Positions 1 to 9,710 of a DNA stretch of 64,000 nucleotides are shown piece after piece (position 1 is the stretch's first letter; each line of letters starts with the position of its first letter). Source of the stretch: Ignavibacteriaceae bacterium (GTDB taxonomy: Bacteria > Bacteroidota > Ignavibacteria > Ignavibacteriales > Ignavibacteriaceae). The notes below the pieces were generated by a model. That model searched no databases. It saw only the letters and a program-made list of their open reading frames with translations, and was not told the origin of the DNA. The position numbers and the translations under genes were made by a program. Where the stretch lies: positions 124,001-188,000 of the forward strand of contig WBUK01000004.1 in NCBI GenBank assembly GCA_008933765.1, in the 5' to 3' direction.

Positions 1-136
1 ACCAGAACCGAAACCCGGATTAAACCAAAAACAAAAAAACGGTGAGTAAGTTAAAATCCGGTAAACAAAAAACTTTAAGTAAAGCGAGACCATTTCTTTC
101 AATTTTTTATCATTAACAAGACGGAGACAGACAATA

Positions 137-2260
137 ATGATTAAAAAGAAAATTAAATTTATTCTGCTGCTTGCACTTCTTTTTGTGCAGCCGGCACTTC
201 CTCAGTATAATTTTAACCCCGATACCGTTAAAGCAGGGCTTTACGATACCGGTAAAATGTGGACTTTTGAGTTCCCGCCGTTTCAATATTTGAAAGAAAA
301 ATATGGGTTCGTTGCTGCACAGGAGTGGTTTGATGATGTCCGGCTTTCGGCTCTAAGAATTCCGGGGTGCACCGCTTCTTTCGTTTCAGGCGATGGATTA
401 GTGATGACGAATAACCACTGCGCTTCGTTTGTCAGAAATCTTGTACAAAAAGAGGGGGAAAATTTGGCGGAAACCGGCTTTTACGCAGAAAAATTGGAAG
501 ACGAAAGACCGATTCCGAATTACTACGCCGAGCAGCTTGTTTTTCTGAAAGATATAACCGATGAAATTGTGCCCGAAATTGAAAAAGGGAAAGACCTGAA
601 AGAAAAAATTGAAATCAGAGGGGATTTAATGCAGAGTCTTAAAGCTAAATATTCCAAAGAAACGGGCTTGAAGTGCGATGTGGTTACTTACTACAACGGA
701 AGCCTTTTCTTTGTGCAGGGGTTCAAAGTTTTCAAAGATGTCAGACTGGTTTTTGAGCCGGAAGAATCCATCGGTTATTTCGGCGGTGACCCCGATAACT
801 TCACTTTTCCGAGATATAACTTAGATTGTACTTTCTATCGCATTTATGGTGAAGACGGCAAACCGGTTAAAAGCACCAACTTCTTCAAATGGAGCGAAAA
901 CGGCGCTGCTGAAGGTGAGCTTGTTTTCACCGTGGGGAACCCCGGCTCAACAAACAGACTGAGAACCGTAGCGCAACTTGAATATTTGCGGGATGTGCAA
1001 TACAGAAACATTTCTTATCTCCTTAATTCTTTCTACAACAAATTAGAAGAACTGAAAACTATTAACCCTGAAAAAGCCGAAGAATATGAAAAGCAAAGGC
1101 TTTCTTTCTCAAACGGCTGGAAAAGTATCACTAACACATACAAAGCACTTTGCGACCCATACCTGATTGCACGCAAAAAAGATTTTGAGAAAAAAGCCGT
1201 TGAGTTTGTTAACCGGGACCCTAAACTTAAAAGCACCTACGGCGATGTCTGGAACAGCATAGCCACCACCCGTGCGGAAATGAAAGAGGTTGCCCAAAGG
1301 TTAGCTGCTTTCCCCGCAAAAACTTTTTTCACCCCTCGCCACTGGGCTATTGCTGACCAGTTAGTCTATTTTGCGAAACAAATGATGCTTCCGGAAGAAA
1401 AACGGGATTCGACTCTGAATTCCCCGCGGTATAAAAATATGATCGCAAATATTTTTCCAAAAAACTACGACCCCGTTTACGAACTGGAAAGTATGGTGAT
1501 AAACTTAGATTATATTAAAATGAACCTCGGAGTGGACCATGAACTTACCCGTGATCTTTTTAAAGGGGAAGACTCACGCACGGCTGCGAAAAGACTGATT
1601 GCGGCTTCGCTGTTCACCGATGCCGAAACCGTTCAGGGATTTTTTAACCTGTCACCTGAGGAAATTTTAGCGCTGAAAGACCCGTTCATTCAGCACCTGG
1701 TTAAAAACTCTGCAGAATATGAACGGCTGACGACACTTCAAAAAGAGATTGATGAAACTGAAAACTTAACTTTTGGTTTAGTGGGGCAGATTCTCTACAA
1801 GATGTATGGTCACTCAATCACCCCGGACGCCAACAGAACCCTGCGAATCAGCGACGGTCTGATGGAGGGCTACCCGTACAATGGAACTATTGCCCCGGTT
1901 AAAACTACATTTTTCGGATTGTATGACAGGTTCTTCTCAAACAACGGACAGTATCCTTTCAATTTGCCCGAAAGATGGGAAAAAGTACCTGAGGGGCTTG
2001 ATCTCTCAACCCCCATTAATTTTGTTTCAACGAATGACATTGTAGGCGGCAACTCCGGCAGTGCGATTATCAACAAAAATGCGGAAGTTATCGGCTTGGC
2101 GTTCGATGGGAACATCGAAAGTCTGATGGGGAATTTTATCTATCTTCCGGAAGTTAACCGCACCGTTGCGGTTGATTCAAAAGGGATGTACGAGGCCATT
2201 TTGAAAGTTTACAAAGCCGAGAGATTGGCTAAAGAACTTAGAACCGGTTATTTGGATTAA
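137..2260 (+). CDS. dpp7: S46 family dipeptidyl-peptidase, DPP7-like
   Basis: A 707-aa secreted serine exopeptidase that releases dipeptides from the N-termini of oligopeptides, probably in the periplasm. Residues 1-22 form a signal peptide (Lys-rich start, hydrophobic core, cleavage near LPQ). The catalytic His is His94 in TNNHC, and the nucleophile is Ser640 in GGNSGSAI, close to the C-terminus as in S46 enzymes. The residue 18 positions after the serine, which sets P1 specificity in characterised S46 peptidases (Gly in DPP7, Arg in DPP11), is Gly here (LAFDGN). That predicts cleavage after hydrophobic rather than acidic residues. The length matches the family. The ATG follows a purine-rich stretch (acggagacaga). 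It is probably monocistronic, because a separate promoter follows. Confidence 0.93.
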   Translation: MIKKKIKFILLLALLFVQPALPQYNFNPDTVKAGLYDTGKMWTFEFPPFQYLKEKYGFVAAQEWFDDVRLSALRIPGCTASFVSGDGLVMTNNHCASFVRNLVQKEGENLAETGFYAEKLEDERPIPNYYAEQLVFLKDITDEIVPEIEKGKDLKEKIEIRGDLMQSLKAKYSKETGLKCDVVTYYNGSLFFVQGFKVFKDVRLVFEPEESIGYFGGDPDNFTFPRYNLDCTFYRIYGEDGKPVKSTNFFKWSENGAAEGELVFTVGNPGSTNRLRTVAQLEYLRDVQYRNISYLLNSFYNKLEELKTINPEKAEEYEKQRLSFSNGWKSITNTYKALCDPYLIARKKDFEKKAVEFVNRDPKLKSTYGDVWNSIATTRAEMKEVAQRLAAFPAKTFFTPRHWAIADQLVYFAKQMMLPEEKRDSTLNSPRYKNMIANIFPKNYDPVYELESMVINLDYIKMNLGVDHELTRDLFKGEDSRTAAKRLIAASLFTDAETVQGFFNLSPEEILALKDPFIQHLVKNSAEYERLTTLQKEIDETENLTFGLVGQILYKMYGHSITPDANRTLRISDGLMEGYPYNGTIAPVKTTFFGLYDRFFSNNGQYPFNLPERWEKVPEGLDLSTPINFVSTNDIVGGNSGSAIINKNAEVIGLAFDGNIESLMGNFIYLPEVNRTVAVDSKGMYEAILKVYKAERLAKELRTGYLD

Positions 2261-2268
2261 TTAATAAC

Positions 2269-2298
2269 TTGTTCTTTTAAAGTTATTTCATAACTTTG
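2269..2298 (+). promoter_or_regulatory. Bacteroidota-type promoter for the sensor kinase
   Basis: TTG at 2269-2271 and TAACTTTG at 2291-2298 are separated by exactly 19 bases. This matches the Bacteroidota sigma-A consensus TTG-N19-TAnnTTTG. A transcript would begin near 2305, giving a leader of about 34 nt to the proposed kinase start at 2339. Confidence 0.6.
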
Positions 2299-2338
2299 CA
2301 TAGTTTTGCACTATTAATTCACAGTTAGGTACTCTGCT

Positions 2339-5300
2339 ATTCGTACGCTTAAGTTTATTTTAATTTTTTGCTGCTTGTCGGTAATCTCTTCATTTCCTCA
2401 GAATGCGAGAGATTACCGGCTTACAAGTTACAATATGTCAGATGGAATAGCGACCAACAAGGTTTATTTTGCAGAGCAGGATAAAATCGGGAGATTGTGG
2501 TTCGCTACCGCTTTGGGGGTTTCTGTTTATGACGGCTTGGAGTGGGCTAATTATAACCTGCTTGATGACCGGAACAGAATAGGCTTCAGAAGAATTAAAA
2601 TTGATGAAAAAGGTGTTAAATGGCTGATCCCTTTGGAAATTACGCACAACATCAAAGCAGAGAAGGGGTTTGGCTGGGTAGATATACCTCTTATCCCTAA
2701 CCTGAACGGATACAATAACCAAATTGTTGCGAGTGAAATTCTGTACATCAGGAATATGCCTGTTATTGCAATCAGTACAGAAGAACGACTATATTTATTA
2801 ATAAATGATGTTTGGCAACAAGTAAACATCGATAAAATAACAATTACAGGGATGAAAGCCGTTGGGAACTCTGTTTTCTTAACTACTCTTAAAGGTTTAT
2901 GGAAACTTGACTTTAACTCTGAATTGAAACCGTCAATAACACGGAATGTTTTCGGAATTGATGAACCTTTATACGCAGTTTCTCTTCCTTATGGGGAGAA
3001 TAAAGGCAACCACTTACTTTTGCTCGCTTCTGATTGGTTCGGTGAAGTTAATGACGGCAAATTACAAAAATATAACAGTGAACTGCAGATTGAATTTAAT
3101 ACTCTTGCCTCTCAATACCGTATTGCTGAAGACAAACACGGGAGAATTTACTTCGGCACCAGATTTGCAAAAAACATGTACGACAGAAACACAAGGCGCA
3201 TTTCACCCCTGCGGCGAATTCAAGATTTTAGCTCAGACGGCACTGCTTCAATTCTGATTGATTCCGAAAATAATGTCTGGTTCACTGATCTGAGAGGAAT
3301 TGAAAAAATTTCATACCTGCCTTTTAGAATATTCGATAAAAATAACGGGCTGTTAGAGGATGAAGTAACCGCCATTCTCGAGTATTCACCCGGAAATTTC
3401 ATTTTTGGGCACAATTCAGGTTACACTGTTTACAAAAATGGTGTTTTTAATAAGGTGGAGTTTAAAGCCGGCAGGGGGGACTCGCAACCCGCTTCCCGTC
3501 TGCTTGATATTACTATGGATGATAAAGGCAACATTTGGGCAGCCACAGGGCAGTTCGGTTTGGTGAAAATTGATCCTAACGGCGGTTTTACCCGTTATCT
3601 GCAGGATAAAGCCCCTGTCACTGCTGTGTTTTACGATAAAAAGTATGGGTTGCTTGTTTCTGCCGATTTTATTCTATCCACTTTTAATAATTCTGTTTTG
3701 AAGGTGCACGGTTCACCGGATTTGAAGAGAAACTACAGAAAATTCTTCCGGATTGATAACAAAGTGCTCGTTGCCTCCGGCGAGGGGATTTACGAAGTTG
3801 TAAAAGATTCAGTTGTACAAATCACCACAGGAAATAACAAATTAGATAACAGCTGTTTTGCTTTGTTTAAAATGAGCAATGATACAATCCTTGTGGGCAC
3901 CGACGACGGGTTGTGCACACTTGAGGGTAATAAAATTGTACCCTACCACAGTGGTGATTTCACAATCAAAAAGAACATTTATTTTATTACAAAAACGCCC
4001 GAAGGGTCTTTTTGGTTCGGCACTTCTGACGGGCTAATCAGGTGGGACGGTAAAAATCGGGTGCGCGATTATCAAACGATGGATGGGCTGGCAGGGTTCG
4101 AGCTGAACAGATCAGCGGCGGTAGTGGATTCCGATAATAATTTTTGGGTGGGCACAAGCAACGGGCTTTCAGTTATTTCACTCGGCAGAATGGAAGAGGT
4201 TATTAACCCGCCTCGGATTTGGTTCGAAAGTGTTGAATCTGCCTCAGGAAAAGTTTATGACTTAAAAGAGGATAACCTGATCCCTTACAACGACAATTCA
4301 CTTTACTTCAATTTTCGAGGAATTTCGTTCGTTGCAGAATCAAAAATTGAATATCAGGTTATGTTGGAAGGGTTTGATAAGAAATTCTACACCTTGCGTC
4401 AAACACAACTACAAAGCATAAGATACCCGAACCTTTCGCCCGGAACATATCGACTGATTGTGAAAGCAAAAAACCGTCTGAGCGACTGGAGCCGCCCTAC
4501 CTACTCTGCGTTAATTATGATTGACAAGCCTTTCTATTTTAAAATTTGGTTTATTTTGCTTGCCATTACTTCCATTTTTGCGGCAACAGTGCTGGTTCTG
4601 AAATATCTGCTGAGCACACGCGAACAAACACGCTTAGAAATTATGGTGAATGACAGAACGAAGGCGCTCGCAGAGTCAGAAGCTAAACTGAAAGATACAC
4701 TCGATAACCTTGAAGAAGTGGTTGAAGAGAGAACAAGCCAGTTGGAGTACTCCAACAAAACAAAAGATAAACTTTTCTCTATTATTTCCCATGATCTCAG
4801 AAGCCCTTTTTTGACGATTCTGGGCTATTCCGAAATGTTGGCGGAAGATATTGGTGAAATGGATGTTACTACTGCCCGTTCTTATGCTGAAAGGATTAAA
4901 TCGGCTTCAAACCGCACTCTTGAGTTAGTGGATACACTTCTGGAATGGTCGAGGTTGCAAATCGGCGGATTGAAAGTTGAGTTTGAAGTGGTTGACCTTA
5001 ACAGTATTATTGACGAGATATGCGCTCTGGCGTTACCCCAGGCTAAACAAAAAGGGTTAACTTTTACTCAGTTTGTTCAGGGCGATATTTCACTAACCAC
5101 CGACCCAAGTTTGCTGAAAACAATTTTGAGAAATTTGGTAAATAACGCTATTAAGTTCACGAATCAAGGCGGTGAGGTTAAATTAAACGCATTTGTAACA
5201 CAAGGTATTGTTATAATTAGTGTTGAGGATAACGGGATTGGTATTCCAAAGGAGATGCTGTCCCACTTATTTGTAATGGGTGATCTTAAATCCCGCAAAG

Positions 5301-5479
5301 GTACCGCGGATGAGAAGGGCACCGGAATCGGGCTTGGTTTAGTATTTGATCTTCTTAAACTTATCGGCGGCGAAATAAGTGTGAAAAGCACCGAGGGCGA
5401 AGGAAGCAGCTTCACGGTTGAAATTCCGGTTGATCAACCTTTATCAATTGAAGAGGACCCCGGCAACAAATCTTCTTAG
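2339..5479 (+). CDS. Beta-propeller sensor histidine kinase
   Basis: A membrane sensor kinase of the two-component-regulator propeller type. A long extracytoplasmic part with propeller repeats (e.g. DKGNIWAATG, DSDNNFWVGTSNGL) is followed by a Y_Y_Y-type beta domain (ending SPGTYRLIVKAKN), one transmembrane helix (about 720-740 counted from 2375), a coiled coil, a HisKA box (SHDLRSP, His near 806) and an HATPase domain (NNAIKF, DNGIGIP, GTGIGLGL). There is no receiver or HTH domain, so a separate regulator must exist. Start choice: the first conventional start is TTG at 2375, but the same frame is open upstream and encodes a typical signal peptide from ATT at 2339 (IRTLKFILIFCCLSVISSFP). This fits the promoter at 2269-2298. 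Starting at 2375 would remove most of the hydrophobic core. Confidence 0.85.
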   Translation: MRTLKFILIFCCLSVISSFPQNARDYRLTSYNMSDGIATNKVYFAEQDKIGRLWFATALGVSVYDGLEWANYNLLDDRNRIGFRRIKIDEKGVKWLIPLEITHNIKAEKGFGWVDIPLIPNLNGYNNQIVASEILYIRNMPVIAISTEERLYLLINDVWQQVNIDKITITGMKAVGNSVFLTTLKGLWKLDFNSELKPSITRNVFGIDEPLYAVSLPYGENKGNHLLLLASDWFGEVNDGKLQKYNSELQIEFNTLASQYRIAEDKHGRIYFGTRFAKNMYDRNTRRISPLRRIQDFSSDGTASILIDSENNVWFTDLRGIEKISYLPFRIFDKNNGLLEDEVTAILEYSPGNFIFGHNSGYTVYKNGVFNKVEFKAGRGDSQPASRLLDITMDDKGNIWAATGQFGLVKIDPNGGFTRYLQDKAPVTAVFYDKKYGLLVSADFILSTFNNSVLKVHGSPDLKRNYRKFFRIDNKVLVASGEGIYEVVKDSVVQITTGNNKLDNSCFALFKMSNDTILVGTDDGLCTLEGNKIVPYHSGDFTIKKNIYFITKTPEGSFWFGTSDGLIRWDGKNRVRDYQTMDGLAGFELNRSAAVVDSDNNFWVGTSNGLSVISLGRMEEVINPPRIWFESVESASGKVYDLKEDNLIPYNDNSLYFNFRGISFVAESKIEYQVMLEGFDKKFYTLRQTQLQSIRYPNLSPGTYRLIVKAKNRLSDWSRPTYSALIMIDKPFYFKIWFILLAITSIFAATVLVLKYLLSTREQTRLEIMVNDRTKALAESEAKLKDTLDNLEEVVEERTSQLEYSNKTKDKLFSIISHDLRSPFLTILGYSEMLAEDIGEMDVTTARSYAERIKSASNRTLELVDTLLEWSRLQIGGLKVEFEVVDLNSIIDEICALALPQAKQKGLTFTQFVQGDISLTTDPSLLKTILRNLVNNAIKFTNQGGEVKLNAFVTQGIVIISVEDNGIGIPKEMLSHLFVMGDLKSRKGTADEKGTGIGLGLVFDLLKLIGGEISVKSTEGEGSSFTVEIPVDQPLSIEEDPGNKSS

Positions 5480-5580
5480 AGAGGGTTTCAGATGATGGCA
5501 TGCCAAGGCAGAAACCTTGAATTGGCGCAGCAAGTCTTCTTTGAAGAGGGTTTTTCCCCTGTTTTATTAACTGATTTTTT

Positions 5581-5658
5581 ACCTGCCCAACCCTGATTCT
5601 GCCCAACCCTGATTCTGCCTAACCCTGATTCTGCCTAACCCTGATTCTGCCTAATTTT
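5581..5658. repeat. 16-bp tandem array after the kinase and trpA
   Basis: Four full copies plus a partial copy of gattctgcctaaccct, starting at 5595, 5611, 5627 and 5643 with a strict 16-bp period. They lie between the convergent ends of the kinase and trpA. Just upstream is an imperfect hairpin (GGTTTC...GAAACC around 5486-5518) with an internal palindrome TGGCATGCCA, a possible terminator without a clear T-run. Function unknown. Confidence 0.85.
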
Positions 5659-5666
5659 CGTTGATT

Positions 5667-6626
5667 TTATTCAATTGATGAATGAGACAGAATAGCGGGA
5701 GAAGAGCAAGCAGCCCGTAGTTCTTTCACCAATTCTGTAGCCTCTGCTATGCCGCCGGTTTGCAGTTTTTTTATAACGGCACTTCCCACAATTACGCCGT
5801 TGCAAAAAGGCAGCACCTGCCGGGCAGTTTTTCCGTTTGAGATTCCAAAACCAACCAATAATTTGTTTTTTTGCACTGTTTCTGCGGTTCTTGCCAACAC
5901 CTTCAGATCGCTTTCTGAAAAACTTTCCCTTGCACCGGTTGTGCCCGAAACACTTACACAATAAACAAACCCCGAACTCTTTTCATCGATAAGCTTAATC
6001 CGTTCACTCCCTGATTGAGGAGTTACCAACAGCACTGTATCTAACTTTTTGTTTTGCAGGTTTCGAACAACCCCGGTGTGCTTTTGGGTTACCAACGGAG
6101 CTGTATCTGATTGTTTGCTTTGTAGGTCCCAATCAAGCACTACGCCTTTTCCGGTTTCAAAAAAAATTGCAGCTGATTTCTCCGGGATATTATTTAACGA
6201 ATGGTTCCCTTTCCCAAAAAAGTCGTCATATTCTTCAATTGGTACATCCGGAATTATCACACCATTTGCACCGGCAGAAAGGGCATCTTCGAAGAATTTT
6301 TCTTTACCATAGTTTAATATTGGGTTTGCATAACCCATTAAAATCAACGGAATCTCGGTTTTTTCTCTTAATTTCGCGGTTAGTTCTAACACCCGATGTG
6401 TGTTAATTCCCTGTTTAAGCGCAATTTCCGACGAGCGTTGAATTACTGCCCCATCCGCCAACGGATCACTAAACGGAATGCCGATTTCCAACATGTCAGC
6501 CCCCGCTTCAATTATTTTCATTGCAGTGTCGGTGAATTTTTCCCCCTCCGGGAAGCCCGCCGTTAAGAAAACGGAGAGAACTTTCCTTCCTTTATCGTTT
6601 ATTTTTTGAATCTGCTCTTTTATCAT
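5667..6626 (-). CDS. trpA: Tryptophan synthase alpha chain with internal duplication
   Basis: Cleaves indole-3-glycerol phosphate to indole and glyceraldehyde 3-phosphate in the TrpA2B2 complex. Catalytic residues are visible: Glu47 in LEIGIPFSDPLADG and Asp58 in the same block. Other family blocks are LMGYANPI, IIPDVPIEE and VYCVSVSGTTGARE. The protein is 319 aa against the usual 260-270. The excess lies between residues 136 and 196 and contains a direct 22-aa duplication (66 bp, copies starting at 6025 and 6091): TGVVRNLQNKKLDTVLLVT and an earlier diverged copy. The duplicated piece includes a core strand of the TIM barrel, so one copy is presumably looped out. Last gene of the trp operon, 399 bp beyond trpB. 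Confidence 0.95.
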   Translation of the reverse strand: MIKEQIQKINDKGRKVLSVFLTAGFPEGEKFTDTAMKIIEAGADMLEIGIPFSDPLADGAVIQRSSEIALKQGINTHRVLELTAKLREKTEIPLILMGYANPILNYGKEKFFEDALSAGANGVIIPDVPIEEYDDFFGKGNHSLNNIPEKSAAIFFETGKGVVLDWDLQSKQSDTAPLVTQKHTGVVRNLQNKKLDTVLLVTPQSGSERIKLIDEKSSGFVYCVSVSGTTGARESFSESDLKVLARTAETVQKNKLLVGFGISNGKTARQVLPFCNGVIVGSAVIKKLQTGGIAEATELVKELRAACSSPAILSHSSIE

Positions 6627-7025
6627 TTTCGCTTTTTTTGTCTTCTGATTTGATTTGTTTTGTTTTGTTCGTACTTTTTTACTGTTGGAAAATTTTTCTT
6701 AATTATATTTTCAGAAAACTTTTATTAATTCGTTCGGGTTTTTATCCCCCTAACACTCCTTGCGCAGCATTTTTGGTTTTACCCCGAAATATACATACGC
6801 AAGTTTTCCCTCCGGTAGCAATCTTCGCGCAACCGCAAAATTTCCGGTTGATTTTCCCTGAGTTGCTCTCGCGTTGTTTTAACTCTTGCCTCGTTTAAAG
6901 AAACAAAGTTTAATTCTGTTTTCTTAATGTTTATCAACTCTTACCGTCAGCTGAAGTTTAAGATTTTTTTATTACAATTGACAAATCCTTTTTTCTGATT
7001 ATGCAGTGGGTACCCGGGTTATATG
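6627..7025. other. trpB-trpA intergenic region
   Basis: 399 bp, rich in T on the plus strand, with no convincing gene. On the minus strand there is no clear terminator after trpB and no strong promoter before trpA, so read-through from trpB is likely. A short open frame on the plus strand has no start signal or recognisable product. Confidence 0.5.
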
Positions 7026-8627
7026 TTACGATTTTTCCATAATTGTTGCTAAATCTTTATCCCCCCGCCCTGAAACATTGACAACCACCACTTCGTTTTG
7101 ATTCGTTTTTGGCATTAATTTCTCCAAAAATGCGATGGCGTGTGCCGACTCCAAAGCGGGAATAATCCCCTCCAACCGAGCTAAAAGATGTGTTGCCGCA
7201 AGTGCCTCATCATCGGTTACAGAGGCGTATTCGACCCTGTCGGTTTCCTTGAGAAAACTGTGCTCGGGCCCCACTCCGGGATAATCAAGCCCCGCAGAGA
7301 TTGAATGAACATTAGCCACCTGACCGTTTTCATCCTGCAGAAGAAAACTCAACATCCCCTGAAAAATCCCCGGACGCCCAAGTGTCAAAGAGGCGCAATG
7401 CTGCCCCGACTCTAACCCGTAACCCGCCGCCTCAATCCCGAATAACTGTGTGTGGCTACCTTCCAAAAAAGGATAAAACATCCCGATCGCGTTACTGCCA
7501 CCGCCTACACAAGCGATTATATAGTCGGGCAGGCGGTTTTCTTTCTCCATTATTTGAGCACGGGTTTCTTTTCCTATAACCGACTGAAAATCGCGCACCA
7601 TTACCGGGTAAGGATGTGGACCCACAACTGAACCAATAATATAATGAGTGTTTGAAATGTTGGTAACCCAATCTCTTATTGCCTCGTTTGTGGCATCTTT
7701 AAGGGTTTTGCTGCCCGAGGTAACCGGCACCACTTCAGCCCCCAGTAACTTCATTCTGAAAACATTCGGCGCCTGCCGGTGAACATCAGTTTCGCCCATG
7801 TAAATCGTGCAATTCAGCCCAAATTTAGCGCAAACGGTTGCAACCGCCACCCCGTGCTGCCCGGCGCCGGTTTCAGCAATTATCCTTTTTTTGCCCAACT
7901 CCTGAGCCAAAAGCACCTGCCCCAGAGCATTGTTTATTTTGTGCGCACCGGTGTGGTTAAGGTCTTCCCGTTTCAAATAGATTTTTGCCCTTCCATAGTG
8001 TGCTGTTAATCTTCCGGCATAGGTTAGGGGTGTTTGCCTGCAGTTATAATTTTTTTGAAGTTCATCAAATTTTGCGATGAATTTTGTGTCGTTTTTTCTT
8101 GAATTGTATAATTTTTCCAATTGGTGAAGTGCGGGTATCAGGGTTTCAGGTACATAAGCTCCGCCGAAAACACCGAATTTTCCCTTATCATCCGGGTGGT
8201 TATAGAGTGTGGCTTGGGTTTCTATCTCTTGATTAGAACGCTTTGTACTGGTTTCAGGCCGGCGGTTAAGGATAGTGCCCCGGGTTTCAGGCTTCTCCAA
8301 TGCAGAAGCATTTTCAGCCTTACCTCGGCTCAGGTGGATTTTGGGTGCGGAGTGAGCAGCAACAATACTATTCTTTAAGTTCATTTCACTTTCGCTTTTA
8401 TTATAGGGCGCAGTTTGGATTTCAGGCCTTTTCAATGAAGATCCGGTATCAGTACCCGACCGGTGATTATGGGTAGTGGCTTGAGTATCAGGCTCTTGAA
8501 CAGATCGCTTTACATTAGTTTCCGATTGGTGATTATGGGTAGTGGCTTGAGTATCAGGCTCTTCGAATGCAGAAACCTTATTTGTTTCTTCTTCGTTTTT
8601 TGTGAAGTTACCGGCTTTAATTCTCAT
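7026..8627 (-). CDS. trpB: Tryptophan synthase beta chain with repetitive N-terminal extension
   Basis: PLP enzyme condensing indole with serine to give tryptophan. The standard core runs from about residue 145 ([13 protein letters not shown]) to the end. The PLP lysine is Lys230 in [10 protein letters not shown] (Lys87 in the usual numbering), and the phosphate-binding [10 protein letters not shown] block is present. The N-terminal 140 or so residues are an unusual extension made of diverged 22-aa units ([20 protein letters not shown] and variants), with two near-identical adjacent copies at 8462 and 8528. The last unit runs into the native N-terminus ([11 protein letters not shown]). The ATG at 8627 overlaps the trpF stop as ATGA, which supports this start and translation of the extension. 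No internal Met lies close to the core. Confidence 0.95.
   Translation of the reverse strand: MRIKAGNFTKNEEETNKVSAFEEPDTQATTHNHQSETNVKRSVQEPDTQATTHNHRSGTDTGSSLKRPEIQTAPYNKSESEMNLKNSIVAAHSAPKIHLSRGKAENASALEKPETRGTILNRRPETSTKRSNQEIETQATLYNHPDDKGKFGVFGGAYVPETLIPALHQLEKLYNSRKNDTKFIAKFDELQKNYNCRQTPLTYAGRLTAHYGRAKIYLKREDLNHTGAHKINNALGQVLLAQELGKKRIIAETGAGQHGVAVATVCAKFGLNCTIYMGETDVHRQAPNVFRMKLLGAEVVPVTSGSKTLKDATNEAIRDWVTNISNTHYIIGSVVGPHPYPVMVRDFQSVIGKETRAQIMEKENRLPDYIIACVGGGSNAIGMFYPFLEGSHTQLFGIEAAGYGLESGQHCASLTLGRPGIFQGMLSFLLQDENGQVANVHSISAGLDYPGVGPEHSFLKETDRVEYASVTDDEALAATHLLARLEGIIPALESAHAIAFLEKLMPKTNQNEVVVVNVSGRGDKDLATIMEKS
8462..8593 (-). repeat. 66-bp tandem duplication inside trpB
   Basis: Two consecutive 66-bp units (8462-8527 and 8528-8593) share the segment ggtgattatgggtagtggc followed by ttgagtatcaggctctt. 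More diverged copies of the same 22-codon unit can be followed further into the gene at protein level. The frame is kept. Confidence 0.85.
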
Positions 8628-9535
8628 GAAATTAGTCTTTTCTTTTTTAGCAGTTCAAAAAACTCATTGATTTTCTTATAGTCTTTCTTCCCGGGCGATT
8701 GTTCCACCGACGAGGAAAGATCAACTCCCATCGGGTTTATGGTTTTCACGGCTTTAATTACATTTTCTTTAGAAATCCCTCCTGAAAGGAGGCAGCTCTC
8801 TCTGTATTGAACCGGTATTTTCGCATGATCAAACACCGCACCTGTCCCTCCGGGTATTGCCGATGAATAGGTGTCGAAAAGCGGTATTATGTTTTTGTAT
8901 CTCTCTATCCCTGAGGGTGTTAAATCCCCTGATTCAAAGAAGTTTTGCATTTTTGAACCCCGCTCTGAACCTTTTTCAAAACTATCTCCTATACCTTCCC
9001 CGAAACCTTCCTTTAAACTCTTCCTTACACTTTCTTCGAAACCTTCTTTTAAACCCAAACGATCAGGGGTAAAATCTCCAAATGCTCCGGGGTGTTGAAC
9101 CGAATCGTGATTTAGTAACTCATTCCTTTTAGAGATTTTAACCTTAAAAGACTTTATAACCGGAAGCGCTGCCGAAGCAACGGAAGATGAAGAGTGTTCT
9201 GTTGTGGTTTTAACCCTAAAAGCTTTTATAACCGGAAGCGAAACGGAAGCACAAAACTCGGGTGTTTCTTCACCGTGCAACTGAATCATATCAAATGCAC
9301 CCGTTTTGATTGCTTCTTCAAGTTCCCGTTCGGTGGGGTTTACCATTACGGCAACAGTTTTCAGTTTCTGTCTTTGGTTAGTGCCCAGATTAAAAATAAT
9401 TTCGGCTGCATTTTTGTGCGAAATATACCTTTTGCTTTTAGGGTATAGCACAAAACCCAGCATATCTGCGCCACTTTCGACACAAACAATCGCATCGGAC
9501 AAATTGGTAATTCCGCAAATTTTTATTTTCAACAC
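8624..9535 (-). CDS. trpF: Phosphoribosylanthranilate isomerase with insertions
   Basis: Isomerises N-(5-phosphoribosyl)anthranilate in the third step of the tryptophan branch. The N-terminus KIKICGITN, the block [10 protein letters not shown], and the C-terminal [11 protein letters not shown] and GVDLSSSVE are diagnostic. The protein is 303 aa, about 100 longer than normal. The excess starts with a 24-aa duplication (72 bp; copies at 9136 and 9208) of [10 protein letters not shown], followed by a low-complexity stretch with repeated LKEGF-like units. The start is GTG at 9533-9535 with AGGTG about 10 nt upstream. The end overlaps trpB by 4 bp. The inserted stretch lies before the [13 protein letters not shown] strand, so the barrel order is intact. 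Confidence 0.92.
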   Translation of the reverse strand: MLKIKICGITNLSDAIVCVESGADMLGFVLYPKSKRYISHKNAAEIIFNLGTNQRQKLKTVAVMVNPTERELEEAIKTGAFDMIQLHGEETPEFCASVSLPVIKAFRVKTTTEHSSSSVASAALPVIKSFKVKISKRNELLNHDSVQHPGAFGDFTPDRLGLKEGFEESVRKSLKEGFGEGIGDSFEKGSERGSKMQNFFESGDLTPSGIERYKNIIPLFDTYSSAIPGGTGAVFDHAKIPVQYRESCLLSGGISKENVIKAVKTINPMGVDLSSSVEQSPGKKDYKKINEFFELLKKKRLIS

Positions 9536-9560
9536 GGTCGCTTACACCTCATTTCTTCTA

Positions 9561-9710
9561 CCACTTCCTCATTTCCGAAAGTCCGATATACACAAACACA
9601 ACTCCGGTCAGTAATCGGCTACGCACCACTTCCTCATTTCTGAAAGTCCGATATACACAAACACAACTCCGGTCAGTTATCGGTTACGCACCACTTCCTC
9701 ATGTCTGCAA
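9561..9710 (-). repeat. 65-bp tandem repeat of the trpC 3' end
   Basis: Units start at 9561, 9626 and 9691 (65-bp period; the third copy is partial and lies inside trpC). They are copies of the last codons of trpC, its stop and the following spacer, so the trpC-trpF gap contains two extra C-terminal tails, for example ATG-AGG-AAG-TGG-TGC ending TGA at 9608. Each could be read as a mini-ORF, but no function is evident. Confidence 0.85.
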
